NCBI RefSeq assembly: GCF_014696355.1
Contig: NZ_JACJQA010000043.1
Span: 1-64,000 of the forward strand
Origin: Pseudanabaena sp. FACHB-1998
Lineage (GTDB): Bacteria; Cyanobacteriota; Cyanobacteriia; Pseudanabaenales; Pseudanabaenaceae
DNA length: 64,000 nucleotides
Direction of reading: 5' to 3'
Shown here: in pieces, positions 14,929 to 24,500 of the stretch
Numbering within the stretch: the stretch's first letter is position 1
How the letters are laid out: each line of letters begins with the position of its first letter
Notes under the pieces: model-generated
What the model was told of the DNA's origin: nothing
What the model saw: the letters and a program-made list of their open reading frames with translations, nothing else
Database searches by the model: none
Made by a program: the position numbers and the translations under genes

Positions 14929-17601
14929 ATGCTGTCAAGATTAAAATTACTCCTAATTACGGCGATCGCCGCCCCTACAATCGCCATCCTCACAATCTCC
15001 GCCATCGCGATCGCTCCGATCGCGATGGCAATACCTGCGATCGCACAGACAACCTCACGCCCTGAAGCAGATCGTTTACTAGAGCTAGGTAAACAACAAT
15101 ATCGTAGCGACCAGTTTGAGGCGGCGATTGAGTCTTGGCAAAAAGCTCTGGCGATCTATCGAGTCATCAAAGATAAAGAGGGTGAAGGCAAAGCCCTCGG
15201 TAACATCGGTAGTGCCAACGACGCACTGGGCAAATATGACCAAGCGATCGCCTACCATCAACTTGCCTTAGCAATTGACCGAGAACTTAAAGACCGTAAG
15301 GGAGAGGGGATATCTGTCGGCAATCTTGGTAATGCCTATAATGCACTTGGTAACTACAATAAGGCGCTCGAATATTACCAACAGGAACTAGCGATCGCTA
15401 AGGAGATCAGCGATCGCCAAGCAGAGGGAGCCGTATTAGGTAAATTAGCGATCACCTATGAAACCCTTGGTAAATACGAACGCGCGATTGAACTTTTTGG
15501 GCAGGAACTAGCGATCGCAAGGGAAATCAATGATCGCCAAGCCGTATTCATGGCTTTAGGAAATCTGGGGCTTGCCTATAAAGCCCTCGGCAACTATGGC
15601 AAAGCCCTTGAATCTCATCAAGAGTCCCTAGCGATCGCCAGATTGCTCAAAAATCGCCAAAGTGAAGGCATCGCCTTGGGAAATCTAGGCAATACCTATA
15701 AGTCTCTTGGCAACTATGGCAAGGCAATCAAGTTTCACCAAGAGTCTTTAGATCTTTTACGACAAACCAAGGATCGGCTGGGTGAGGGAGCCGCCTTAGG
15801 CAATCTGGGCAATGTTTTCTTTGCGGTGGGGAACTACAACAAGGCGATCGAATATCAGCAAAACGCTTTAAAAATCCTACGGGAAATTAAAGATCGACTC
15901 GGAGAGGGTGTCGCACTAGATAATCTTGGTAATGCCTATCGGGAATTGGGAGACTTTGACAAGGCGATCGCTTATCAGCAACAGTCTTTAGAAATCAAAC
16001 GGGCGATCGGCGATCGCTTTGGCGAACGGGTCGTAATTGGCAATTTAGGCTTTGCCTATACCTCTCTGAGCGATTATGCCAAGGCTTTTGCCTATCAACA
16101 GCAGTCCCTAGCGATCGCCAAGAAACTCAAGGATCGTGATGGTGAAGGTATTTCCTTCGACAATCTGGGTTATTTATTTGCCAAACAGAACCAACTCGAA
16201 CTTGCCATTCTCTATTACAAGCAAGCGGTCAATGTTAGAGAATCCATCCGCAAAGATATTAAAAATCTCAATAAAACCGAGCAGCAATCCTATACCAACA
16301 CCATTGCTGGTAGTTATCGCCGCCTTGCCGACTTGCTAGTCAAACAGGGGCGCGTCATGGAAGCTCTGCAAATTCTCGATCTGCTCAAAATCCAAGAATT
16401 AGAAGACTATCTCAAAAATATCCAAGGGAACGATCGCACTTCGCAAGGGGTGCGGATATTAGAACCAGAGCGAGTAGTTAGCGATCGCCTATTAACCCTT
16501 AGCTTTGAGAAAACTGCGGAACTTAATCGCAGTCTAGCAAGCCAAATTCGGCAATTACCCAATTCTGAAATAAACAGGGTTCCTGAATACCTGCAAAAGC
16601 TGCCTCAAGGTCATGTGCTGCTCTATCCGATGATCCTTAGCGATCGCCTTGAGATTGTTCTCTTTTCTCCTAATTCCTTGCCGATCCATCGCGCCGTGGC
16701 GATCGCCCAAGCCGACTTGAGCGAGCTAATTCAAGATTTTAAGTCTGACTTGCAAGATTTCACCTCTGAGGATGCCAGAGATTCAGGCTATCGTCTTTAC
16801 AAGCTGTTGATCGAGCCAATTGAAGGCGACTTAGTGGCAACCAAAGCAAAGACAATTCTCTATGCCCCCGATCGCCAACTGCGTTATATTCCCCTTGCCG
16901 CGCTTTACGATGGCAAAAATTGGCTGATCGAGCGATATCGAGTGAGTAATCTGATCGCCTATAGTCTTAGCGATTTTAGTCCGAAGCCTAAAATTGCCCA
17001 TAGTATTCTCGCGGGAGCCTTTGGCGGCAAAAATGGCGAGTTGAAGTTTGGACAATATGGCATCCCGGCCACGATTAATGAGATTCGGGCGATCGTGCGA
17101 TCGCAGCTAAACTCTACTGCTCTAGAAGAAAATACCTTCAGTCGCCAAGGCATAGAATCGCGACTGAAACAGCACAATATTCTCCATCTTGCTACCCATG
17201 CCGAATTCAATACAGGTAGCCCCAATAATTCGCGCATCTTCTTTGGCAATGGCGATATTCTCAATTTAGGGGAAATATCAGCTCTGCCTTTACAAAATAT
17301 TGACTTAATTGTCTTGAGTGCCTGTCAGACAGGGGTGGGCAAGCTGGGTAATGGTGTCGAAATTTTAGGTTTTGGCTATCAAGTCCAAAAAGCAGGCGCA
17401 AAAACAGCGATCGCTTCGTTGTGGTCAGTGGACGATCGCGGCACGCAGGCTCTTATGGAGGCTTTTTATCGCGAACTCCAAAAAGGGAATTTGACTATTT
17501 CCGAAACTTTGCAAAGCGCCCAACTAAAAGCGATCGGCTCTACTAAGTTTAATCACCCCGCCTACTGGTCAGCCTTTTTCATTATTGGCAATGGTCTATA
17601 A
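14929..17601 (+). CDS. Secreted TPR-CHAT protein (caspase-like protease)
   Basis: This is an 890-residue protein. A hydrophobic N-terminal segment (about residues 5-38, ending AIAQT) looks like a signal peptide. About ten 40-residue TPR units with the AxGNLGxxYxxLGxYxKAIxxxxxxL pattern span residues 45-440. The C-terminal CHAT domain, a caspase-related fold, covers roughly 600-890 with the catalytic pair His757 (LATHAEF) and Cys799 (LSACQTG), both intact. Family members are self-activating or partner-activated proteases. The signal peptide implies action outside the cytoplasm. Start at the ATG 13 bp after the upstream stop. Substrate unknown; the upstream secreted protein and barrel are obvious candidates to test. 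Confidence 0.88.
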   Translation: MLSRLKLLLITAIAAPTIAILTISAIAIAPIAMAIPAIAQTTSRPEADRLLELGKQQYRSDQFEAAIESWQKALAIYRVIKDKEGEGKALGNIGSANDALGKYDQAIAYHQLALAIDRELKDRKGEGISVGNLGNAYNALGNYNKALEYYQQELAIAKEISDRQAEGAVLGKLAITYETLGKYERAIELFGQELAIAREINDRQAVFMALGNLGLAYKALGNYGKALESHQESLAIARLLKNRQSEGIALGNLGNTYKSLGNYGKAIKFHQESLDLLRQTKDRLGEGAALGNLGNVFFAVGNYNKAIEYQQNALKILREIKDRLGEGVALDNLGNAYRELGDFDKAIAYQQQSLEIKRAIGDRFGERVVIGNLGFAYTSLSDYAKAFAYQQQSLAIAKKLKDRDGEGISFDNLGYLFAKQNQLELAILYYKQAVNVRESIRKDIKNLNKTEQQSYTNTIAGSYRRLADLLVKQGRVMEALQILDLLKIQELEDYLKNIQGNDRTSQGVRILEPERVVSDRLLTLSFEKTAELNRSLASQIRQLPNSEINRVPEYLQKLPQGHVLLYPMILSDRLEIVLFSPNSLPIHRAVAIAQADLSELIQDFKSDLQDFTSEDARDSGYRLYKLLIEPIEGDLVATKAKTILYAPDRQLRYIPLAALYDGKNWLIERYRVSNLIAYSLSDFSPKPKIAHSILAGAFGGKNGELKFGQYGIPATINEIRAIVRSQLNSTALEENTFSRQGIESRLKQHNILHLATHAEFNTGSPNNSRIFFGNGDILNLGEISALPLQNIDLIVLSACQTGVGKLGNGVEILGFGYQVQKAGAKTAIASLWSVDDRGTQALMEAFYRELQKGNLTISETLQSAQLKAIGSTKFNHPAYWSAFFIIGNGL

Positions 17602-17603
17602 CA

Positions 17604-17636
17604 ACAGAGAGGCGGCGCGAAGCGCCGCCTCTCTGT
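17604..17636 (+). terminator. Perfect hairpin after the TPR-CHAT gene
   Basis: A 15-bp perfect stem (ACAGAGAGGCGGCGC) with a GAA loop begins two bases after the stop. A second hairpin with a GGC-TAC-GCC core follows at 17651-17683. Confidence 0.8.
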
Positions 17637-17650
17637 ACATTGCTGCCGTT

Positions 17651-17683
17651 AAATAAAGAAAGGGCTACGCCATTTCTTTATTT
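17651..17683. terminator. Hairpin between convergent TPR-CHAT and copper ATPase genes
   Basis: Arms AAATAAAGAAA and TTTCTTTATTT enclose GGCTACGCC, with one mismatch. It is T-rich on both flanks and suits the minus-strand gene ending at 17709. Confidence 0.7.
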
Positions 17684-17708
17684 GGTATAAAACGCGCAAA
17701 ACGTTGAA

Positions 17709-20075
17709 TTATTTTCGTAATGAGAGCGAACTTAGGACTACGCTTACAGAACTTAGAGCCATCGCTAAACCAGCGATCGTCGGATTGAGGGTAATCCCAA
17801 AATTAGGATAGAGAATCCCTGCGGCGATGGGAATCGCAAGGGTGTTATAGGCGAAAGCCCAGAATAAATTTTGGCGAATTTTGCTAAAAGTAGCGCGGCT
17901 AAGCTCGATCGCAGGGACGACATCGCTAATATCATGGCGCATCAAAACGATATCTGCCGTTTCCATTGCCACATCGGTTCCTGAACTGAGGGCAATGCCA
18001 ACCGTCGCACTGGCTAGGGCGGGAGCATCATTCACGCCATCGCCCACCATCGCTACACGCTGACCACTTGCCAATAAGTTTTGGATTGCCGCCGCTTTGC
18101 CGTCGGGCTTGACTTCGGCGATCGCCCGTTCTGGGGGAATGCCTAGCTGTGAGGCGATCGCGATCGCCGTTTCTTGTCGATCGCCTGTGAGCATCCAGAC
18201 CTGTAAACCCATCGCTTCGATTTGACGTACTACATTTGCCGCTTCAGGCTTGAGGCGATCGCGGATGGCAATCAGTCCTAATAGCCGACCATCCACAGCC
18301 ACAAAAATAGGAGTCTTGCCTAATTCCGCCAATTGCTGCGATCGCGTTTGCATCTCTTCAGTAATTACCACAAGGCGATCGCCCAACCATTCACCATTGC
18401 CCACGAGAATTTTTTCGCCCTTGCTGAGTGTGGCTTCTACGCCGCAACCCATCACAATTTGCGAAGAAGCGGTAGGCAGGAGTGCCAAATTTAAATCTTC
18501 GGCTTTAGCGATTGTAGCTGCGCCGAGAATGTGATTTGCGCCCACCTCCGCACTCGCAGCAATTTGCAAAACCCGACGAGCCGAATCAGGAATTTCGCGA
18601 TCGCCTAAACTTTTGAAAGTAGTTTGCTCGACCATCGTGCGCCCGAACACCAATAAATCATTGGTGATTACATCGGTTACCTCTGGCTTGCCTGTCGTTA
18701 AAGTCCCCGTTTTATCAAAAACAATCGCCGAAAGTTGATCGATCTTTTCCAGACTTGCGCCGCCCTTAATCAAAATTCCCCGCTCTGCGCCCAAGCCCGT
18801 CCCCACCATAATGGCTGTCGGCGTAGCTAATCCCAGCGCACAGGGGCAAGCCACCACCAGCACGGCGATCGCTAAGCGTAAGCTAAAGATCAATTCTGTA
18901 TGGAGTAGTCCATACCAAACGATAAAGGTTAAAGCGGCGATCGCCATGACCGCATAGGCAAAATATCCCGCCACGCGATCGGCTAAAAATTGAATTGGGG
19001 CTTTGCTCGCCTGTGCCGACTCCACGAGGGAAACAATTCTTGCCAAGGTCGTATCCGAACCAGTTTGAATCACCTTGATCGTCATTGCTCCCGTCAAATT
19101 GAGAGTAGCTCCCGTCACTTGCGCCCCCACCTGTCTATGCACAGGCATTGATTCGCCTGTGAGCATCGACTCATCAATGCTGGAGCTACCGCTAATAATT
19201 TCGCCATCCACAGGAATTTTTTCTCCCGGAAAGACCACGATGCGATCGCCCACCTGCAAATCTTCTACCGCCATCGGTACTTGGATCTCGCCATCCGCAC
19301 CATTGACTAATAATCTGGCGCTAGGAGGCTGTAACTCCATCAAGGCGCGAATTGCTTGCGAGGCTTTGCCCTTGGCTCTTTCTAACAAAGCTTGTCCTAA
19401 CAGCACAAACCCCAACAGCATCACAGGTTCTTCAAAAAAGCATTGCCAATTTAATTGGGGTACAAATAGGGCGATCGTACTTGCTAAATAAGCCGAAATT
19501 GTCCCTAAACCCACAAGGGAGTTCATGTTAGGGGCGCGATACCAGAGAGATTTCAAGCCATCCCACCAGATCGGGCGACCAATCCATCCCAAGGCGATCG
19601 TCGAGACTACCCAATGGGCGTACATATTGCCAATCAAGGGCAAATCAGCGATACCAATTAAGCCCACATGCCCCACGATTGCTAAACCAACTAAAAAGGC
19701 AGGAATCGCTAATTCGGGCGTAATTCCTAACCAAAGTTTGGGAGATTTGGCAAAAGCTGCGCCTGTTAACGCATCCCCAGATTTGGGTGAATGTTTGGCG
19801 CGATCGCCTTTCTCAATCAGTGTGGCTCGAAAGTTCGCCTTGGCGATCGCCTCAATTAACTGTGGTGCTAACTCCTGCGGCGAATGGTCATTGCCATAGA
19901 TCACCGTTGCCTTTTCGGTTAATAGATTGACACTAGCGGCAAGTACGCCCTTGCAGCCAAGCAGGCGCTTTTCGACCACAGCCACACAGCCAGCACATTT
20001 CATGCCAGCGATCGCTAGAGTCAAGGAGCTAGATTCCACTTTCGGGGTTGCTACTACTGATTGAGTTACTGTCAC
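17709..20075 (-). CDS. Copper-translocating P1B-type ATPase
   Basis: This heavy-metal P-type ATPase moves Cu(I) across a membrane using ATP. It has an N-terminal HMA domain with GMKCAGC, the membrane CPC motif ([12 protein letters not shown]), the phosphorylation site DKTGTLT and the hinge GDGVNDAP. The length is about 788 residues from the GTG at 20075. Longer frames begin at TTG 20138 or GTG 20102, so the exact start is uncertain. Cyanobacteria carry two such pumps, CtaA (plasma membrane) and PacS (thylakoid, supplying plastocyanin and cytochrome oxidase). Sequence alone does not let me choose. Confidence 0.92.
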   Translation of the reverse strand: MTVTQSVVATPKVESSSLTLAIAGMKCAGCVAVVEKRLLGCKGVLAASVNLLTEKATVIYGNDHSPQELAPQLIEAIAKANFRATLIEKGDRAKHSPKSGDALTGAAFAKSPKLWLGITPELAIPAFLVGLAIVGHVGLIGIADLPLIGNMYAHWVVSTIALGWIGRPIWWDGLKSLWYRAPNMNSLVGLGTISAYLASTIALFVPQLNWQCFFEEPVMLLGFVLLGQALLERAKGKASQAIRALMELQPPSARLLVNGADGEIQVPMAVEDLQVGDRIVVFPGEKIPVDGEIISGSSSIDESMLTGESMPVHRQVGAQVTGATLNLTGAMTIKVIQTGSDTTLARIVSLVESAQASKAPIQFLADRVAGYFAYAVMAIAALTFIVWYGLLHTELIFSLRLAIAVLVVACPCALGLATPTAIMVGTGLGAERGILIKGGASLEKIDQLSAIVFDKTGTLTTGKPEVTDVITNDLLVFGRTMVEQTTFKSLGDREIPDSARRVLQIAASAEVGANHILGAATIAKAEDLNLALLPTASSQIVMGCGVEATLSKGEKILVGNGEWLGDRLVVITEEMQTRSQQLAELGKTPIFVAVDGRLLGLIAIRDRLKPEAANVVRQIEAMGLQVWMLTGDRQETAIAIASQLGIPPERAIAEVKPDGKAAAIQNLLASGQRVAMVGDGVNDAPALASATVGIALSSGTDVAMETADIVLMRHDISDVVPAIELSRATFSKIRQNLFWAFAYNTLAIPIAAGILYPNFGITLNPTIAGLAMALSSVSVVLSSLSLRK

Positions 20076-20138
20076 AAACTTGTTTCCCAAATTTATTTCC
20101 ACATTTATGGCTACACAGCCACTGTACTTTTTTAGCAA

Positions 20139-20653
20139 AAAAACAGCTAGTACTAAAAGCTGATAGCCACAAAGCAGTACATAGGGTTAGCATATACGCA
20201 AATCTAGTTTGATAGATTGGGTAATTATTCGGATACAAAGTCTAAATGCATTGGCTTTAGTCTAATTTTCTTGCTCTGGGTGATAGCAATCTCAAATGAA
20301 TCAGTCGCAAGACAAGATGCTTAAGGACTTTGCTCCCTAGGACGTAGATTCTCTAAATGATTTAGGATTGCTATAGGTGACTGTTAAACTTTAAAGATAT
20401 TTCGGTTAAGTTAAGGAAAATAGTGTTATCTACTATTCATCCTAGCCCCTAAATCTAGGTAATTTATGCAAAATATCTTCAGACCCTAAATCTTAGCAAG
20501 GCTTTACCGACTGACTAGTATTTACGATGAGTATTCGCACTAATTAACAAAAAGATAAAAACTTAGAGATTTTTATCAATACTCTTGTCAAAAATTTACT
20601 AGATTTTTAGACTTGCCCCAATGGTTCAAAATTCTCTGACACTGAGTTAGCTA
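20139..20653. other. Divergent intergenic region with a miniature element
   Basis: About 515 bp separate the copper ATPase and the metallo-beta-lactamase-fold gene. The only structure found is the miniature inverted-repeat element at 20284-20375. The rest is AT-rich and presumably holds two promoters. Confidence 0.5.
20284..20375. mobile_element. Miniature inverted-repeat element (IS630/Tc1-like ends)
   Basis: A 92-bp element is bounded by TAGCAATCTCAAATGAATCA on the left and the imperfect reverse complement of TATAGCAATCCTAAATCATT on the right. TA lies at the insertion boundary and GGTGA occurs on both sides. The right end matches the IS630-like terminus at 98-115. There is no coding capacity, so any movement would need a transposase supplied elsewhere. 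Confidence 0.6.
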
Positions 20654-21541
20654 ATGTCCATTTCTGACAGCGAGTTTTCTATTCATTTTTGGGGTGTACG
20701 TGGAAGTATAGCCACCCCAGGTCCTAGCACAGTGCGCTATGGAGGCAATACTCCTTGTGTAGAAATACGCTGCCACGGTGAGCGTATTATTTTTGATGGG
20801 GGAACGGGTATCCGAGTCTTAGGACAGCATTTACTCAAGCAGATGCCTGTAGAAGCGAGTATCTTTTTTACCCATAGTCACTGGGATCACGTTCAGGGAT
20901 TTCCTTTTTTTACGCCAGCTTTTGTTAAGGGCAATAAGTTTAAGATTTACGGCAAAGTTGCGCCCACGGGACAAACGATGCAGGAACGTCTCGAAGAACA
21001 AATGCATCATCCCAACTTTCCTGTACCACTGCGAGTGATGGGTTCTTGTATGGATTTCTTTGATGTCAAAGTGCCGAGTGTAATGGATTTGGGGCATGGG
21101 GTTACAGTGGAGGCGGGAGAACTCAATCACCCTGGGGAAGCCACGGGCTATCGAGTAAGTTGTGGCGATCGCTCGGCTGTATATGCCACGGATACGGAGC
21201 ATTTTGAAAATCGCCTCGATGATAATTTAGTTTATTTGGCGCGTAATGCTGATGTGTTGATTTTAGATGCGACTTACTCCGATGAGGAATATTGGTCAAG
21301 TACAACGCCAAAACTGGGTTGGGGACATTCCACTTGGCAAGAGGCGATTAAGGTGGCGGAGGCTGCCAATGTCAAAACCCTTGTAATTTTCCACCATGAT
21401 CCTTTGCATAGTGATGATCAATTAGATGAGGTTGGTCGATTAGCTAAGGAAAAGTTTGCGGGTACGGTGATGGCGAAGGAAGGTATGTGTATTTCTATTC
21501 CGATTCGCGCCGATGCTAAGCCTTTAGTCCAAGTAATCTAG
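20654..21541 (+). CDS. Metallo-beta-lactamase-fold hydrolase (RNase Z/phosphodiesterase-like)
   Basis: This 295-residue cytosolic metallohydrolase has the two-metal motif HSHWDH near residue 75. The other ligands follow: His in LNHPGEATGY, Asp in YATDTEHF and His in IFHHDPLH. The N-terminus (HFWGVRGSIATPG) with RYGGNTPCVEI marks a subgroup common in cyanobacteria, related to class-II cyclic-nucleotide phosphodiesterases and RNase Z. The substrate is not known. It is convergent with the large kinase gene, with a hairpin between their stops. Confidence 0.85.
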   Translation: MSISDSEFSIHFWGVRGSIATPGPSTVRYGGNTPCVEIRCHGERIIFDGGTGIRVLGQHLLKQMPVEASIFFTHSHWDHVQGFPFFTPAFVKGNKFKIYGKVAPTGQTMQERLEEQMHHPNFPVPLRVMGSCMDFFDVKVPSVMDLGHGVTVEAGELNHPGEATGYRVSCGDRSAVYATDTEHFENRLDDNLVYLARNADVLILDATYSDEEYWSSTTPKLGWGHSTWQEAIKVAEAANVKTLVIFHHDPLHSDDQLDEVGRLAKEKFAGTVMAKEGMCISIPIRADAKPLVQVI

Positions 21542-21543
21542 AA

Positions 21544-21570
21544 CTTAGAAATGGCTGTGCCATTTCTAAG
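21544..21570. terminator. Bidirectional hairpin overlapping the kinase stop codon
   Basis: A 12-bp stem (CTTAGAAATGGC) has a three-base TGT loop. Its right arm contains the stop codon of the minus-strand kinase gene ending at 21566. Confidence 0.8.
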
Positions 21571-24500
21571 GTTGGTTTAACAAACTTTGAATCATTCGGG
21601 ATAGATTTTTGAGCTTGATGGGCTTCGGTAAATAATCATTTACTCCTGCTTCTAGGCATTTTTCGCGATCGCCTGTCATCGCTAAAGCCGTGAGCGCAAT
21701 AATGGGCGTGTTTGCCAAAGCAGGTTCGTGGCGAATTTGCCGAGTTGCCTCTAATCCATCTAAGACAGGCATTTGCACATCCATCAAGATTAAGTCAGGG
21801 TGATGTTCTTTTGCCATAGCGATCGCTTCTTCTCCGTTATGAGCCAAGATCATCCGATAGCCCTTCGCCTCAAAATAACAAGTAATCGTACTAATATTTG
21901 CCTCATTATCTTCAGCTAATAGAATTAAAGGTAATTGCTGTGGAGATGGCGAGAAAGTAACGTTATCACTATCATGGGAATCTGCAATCTGTGGTTCAGG
22001 TGTGGATGAATTAACCGGCTTGAGAAGACCGTCATAGGGAAGTCGCACCATAAAACAACTGCCCACACCCACCTCACTCGTTAGCCCGATTTTGCCCCCA
22101 TGCATTTCGGTAAGTCTTTTCACTAAGGCAAGCCCTAGCCCAGTCCCCACATATTGACGATTCAAAGCGCTATCGATTTGGATAAAGGGTTGAAAGAGTT
22201 TATTAATATTCTCTGGAGAAATACCAATCCCTGTATCAATTACGGCTATCTGCACATAGCTAGAGGGGAGATGCTCGGAACTAGGAGTAACCGTTACTTC
22301 GAGGATAATCCTCCCTCCTTCGGGGGTAAATTTGACGGCATTATTTAGCAAATTAATCAGAACTTGGCGCATTTTTCGCTCATCGATGAGCAGATCTGGT
22401 AAGGCGTTAGGAATGTTATCAACTAATTGAATAGATTTCTTGTCTGCTTGCTGCTTAACAAAGGAAATGCTGGATTTACATAGCATTTGTAGCGATGTCA
22501 TCTCTAAATCTAAGGTCATTTGACCTGATTCAATTTTGGCTACGTCTAGGATGTCATTAATTAACGACAGTAAATGCATCCCACTGCGCTCAATGGTTTG
22601 CAAAGCCTTGATTTGTCGATCGCTGGTTACTCCAAATACGCCTTCCTGCAATCCTTCGGTCATGCCTAAAATCGCATTAAGAGGTGTTCGCAATTCATGG
22701 CTCATGTTGGCAAGAAACTCATCCTTGAGTCTGGTGGCCCGGATCAGTTCTTCATTGGAAATCGCCAGCTTTTGATTAGTTTCCGTAAGTTGTGCTTCTG
22801 CTTGTTGGCGGATAGAAAGTTCTTGTTGTAACTGCTCATAGAGAATCGATTGTTGGATCGCGATCGCCAATTGAGTAGCAATTTGCTTGAGCAAATCAAT
22901 CTCCCCACTTTGCCATTGACGCGGGCGATCGCATTGATGGGCAATCAATAGTCCCCAAAGCTTTTGATTAAAAACGATGGGAACCACTAATTTAGCTCGA
23001 ACTTGAATTGATTGTAAAAATTCGATCAAGCACGGTAAAACATACTGCTCAGGATCTAGACTATCGTTCAAACTATAGATGCGACCTTGAACATAGCGAT
23101 CATAATTTATCTCAGGAAATACTTCCTCTGGAAATGCTATATCTAAAACTCGCGTCCACCCTGCGGAAACTGCTTCCGCAATGGCAGATCCTGTGCCACC
23201 CGCAAATACTCGATAGACCAGCACGCGATCGGTCTGTAAGCATTGATGGATTTCTTCGACCGTGGCATTAAGAATTTCGGAGAGGTTGAGAGAAGCGCGG
23301 ATGCGCTGCGTGATCGAAGTAAGTAAACTTTCTTGGTTGACTTTTTGCTGCAATCTCAACTCATTGAGCTTGCGATCGGTAATATCTTGGATCAAAGAAA
23401 GTAAATAGGCTTTACCCTCCTCATTGGAGAGCATCGATCTCGCAATTGAGACCTTGCGAATTTGTCCATCTTTACGCTTAATTTCCCACTCTTCCACGGT
23501 AGGGCGATCGCCAGTCTTGGTTTGCAACTCCAGAGCATGGATGTTAGGCTCAAATTGGGGCGAGGAGATGATTGTGGGATAAAGAGATTGATCCCATCCA
23601 AAGCGATTAATTTCAAATAAGCTATAGCCTGTAATCAACTGCATTTGTTGATTCCAAACCGTAAACCGCAGAAATGGAAATTCCTCAATTTCATGACAAA
23701 CACATAGCCCCTCCGTCATGTTTTCCACAATTTGATGACGGAAAGTATTTTCCTTGTGTAGTGCTGCTTGAGCCAACTTGCGAGCGGTCATATCAAAGCG
23801 AATTGTGAGGTATTGAAATGGAGTTCCCTGTGAGTCTAAAAATGGGACGATTGCGGTCTCGACCCAATAAAGAGAACCATTTTTGCGGCGATTACAAATT
23901 TCTCCACGCCAAATTTCTCCACTGGAGATGGTTCGCCATAGTTTTTTAAAAAAGCTAGAGGGATGGTAGCCAGACTTTACTATGCGATGGGTTTGCCCGA
24001 GGAGTTCCTCTTTGCTGTAGCCCGAAATCTCAATAAAGCGCTCGTTCGCGTAGGTGATCGTGCCTTTTTTATCGGTAATCGCCACGATCGCAGTTTGATC
24101 TAGAGCGAGCTTAATGGAAGATACTTCCTGTAATAACTGTTGACGCTGTAGCTCTACTTGCTTGCGATCGCTAATATCCATGGCAATACCGACCACATGA
24201 GTGACTAGTCCTTCGCTATTCGCTAAGGCTTTACCCCTCAACAAGATATAGCCCATAGACCCGTCAACCCGCCGAATCTGTACATCGATCTCTTTGGATT
24301 CGCGAAACTGAATTGCTTCATTGATGAGATTAAGAAATTTGGGGCGATCTTCTTCTACCAAAAAATTTAGCGATTCCTCATAGCTTGGTTCAGGCAGATC
24401 AGATTCCAAGCCTAAAATTCTAAATAATTCTGACGACCAAGCAATTTGATGAGTATGAATATTCAATTCCCAACTACCTAGATGGGCAATCTGTTGGGCT

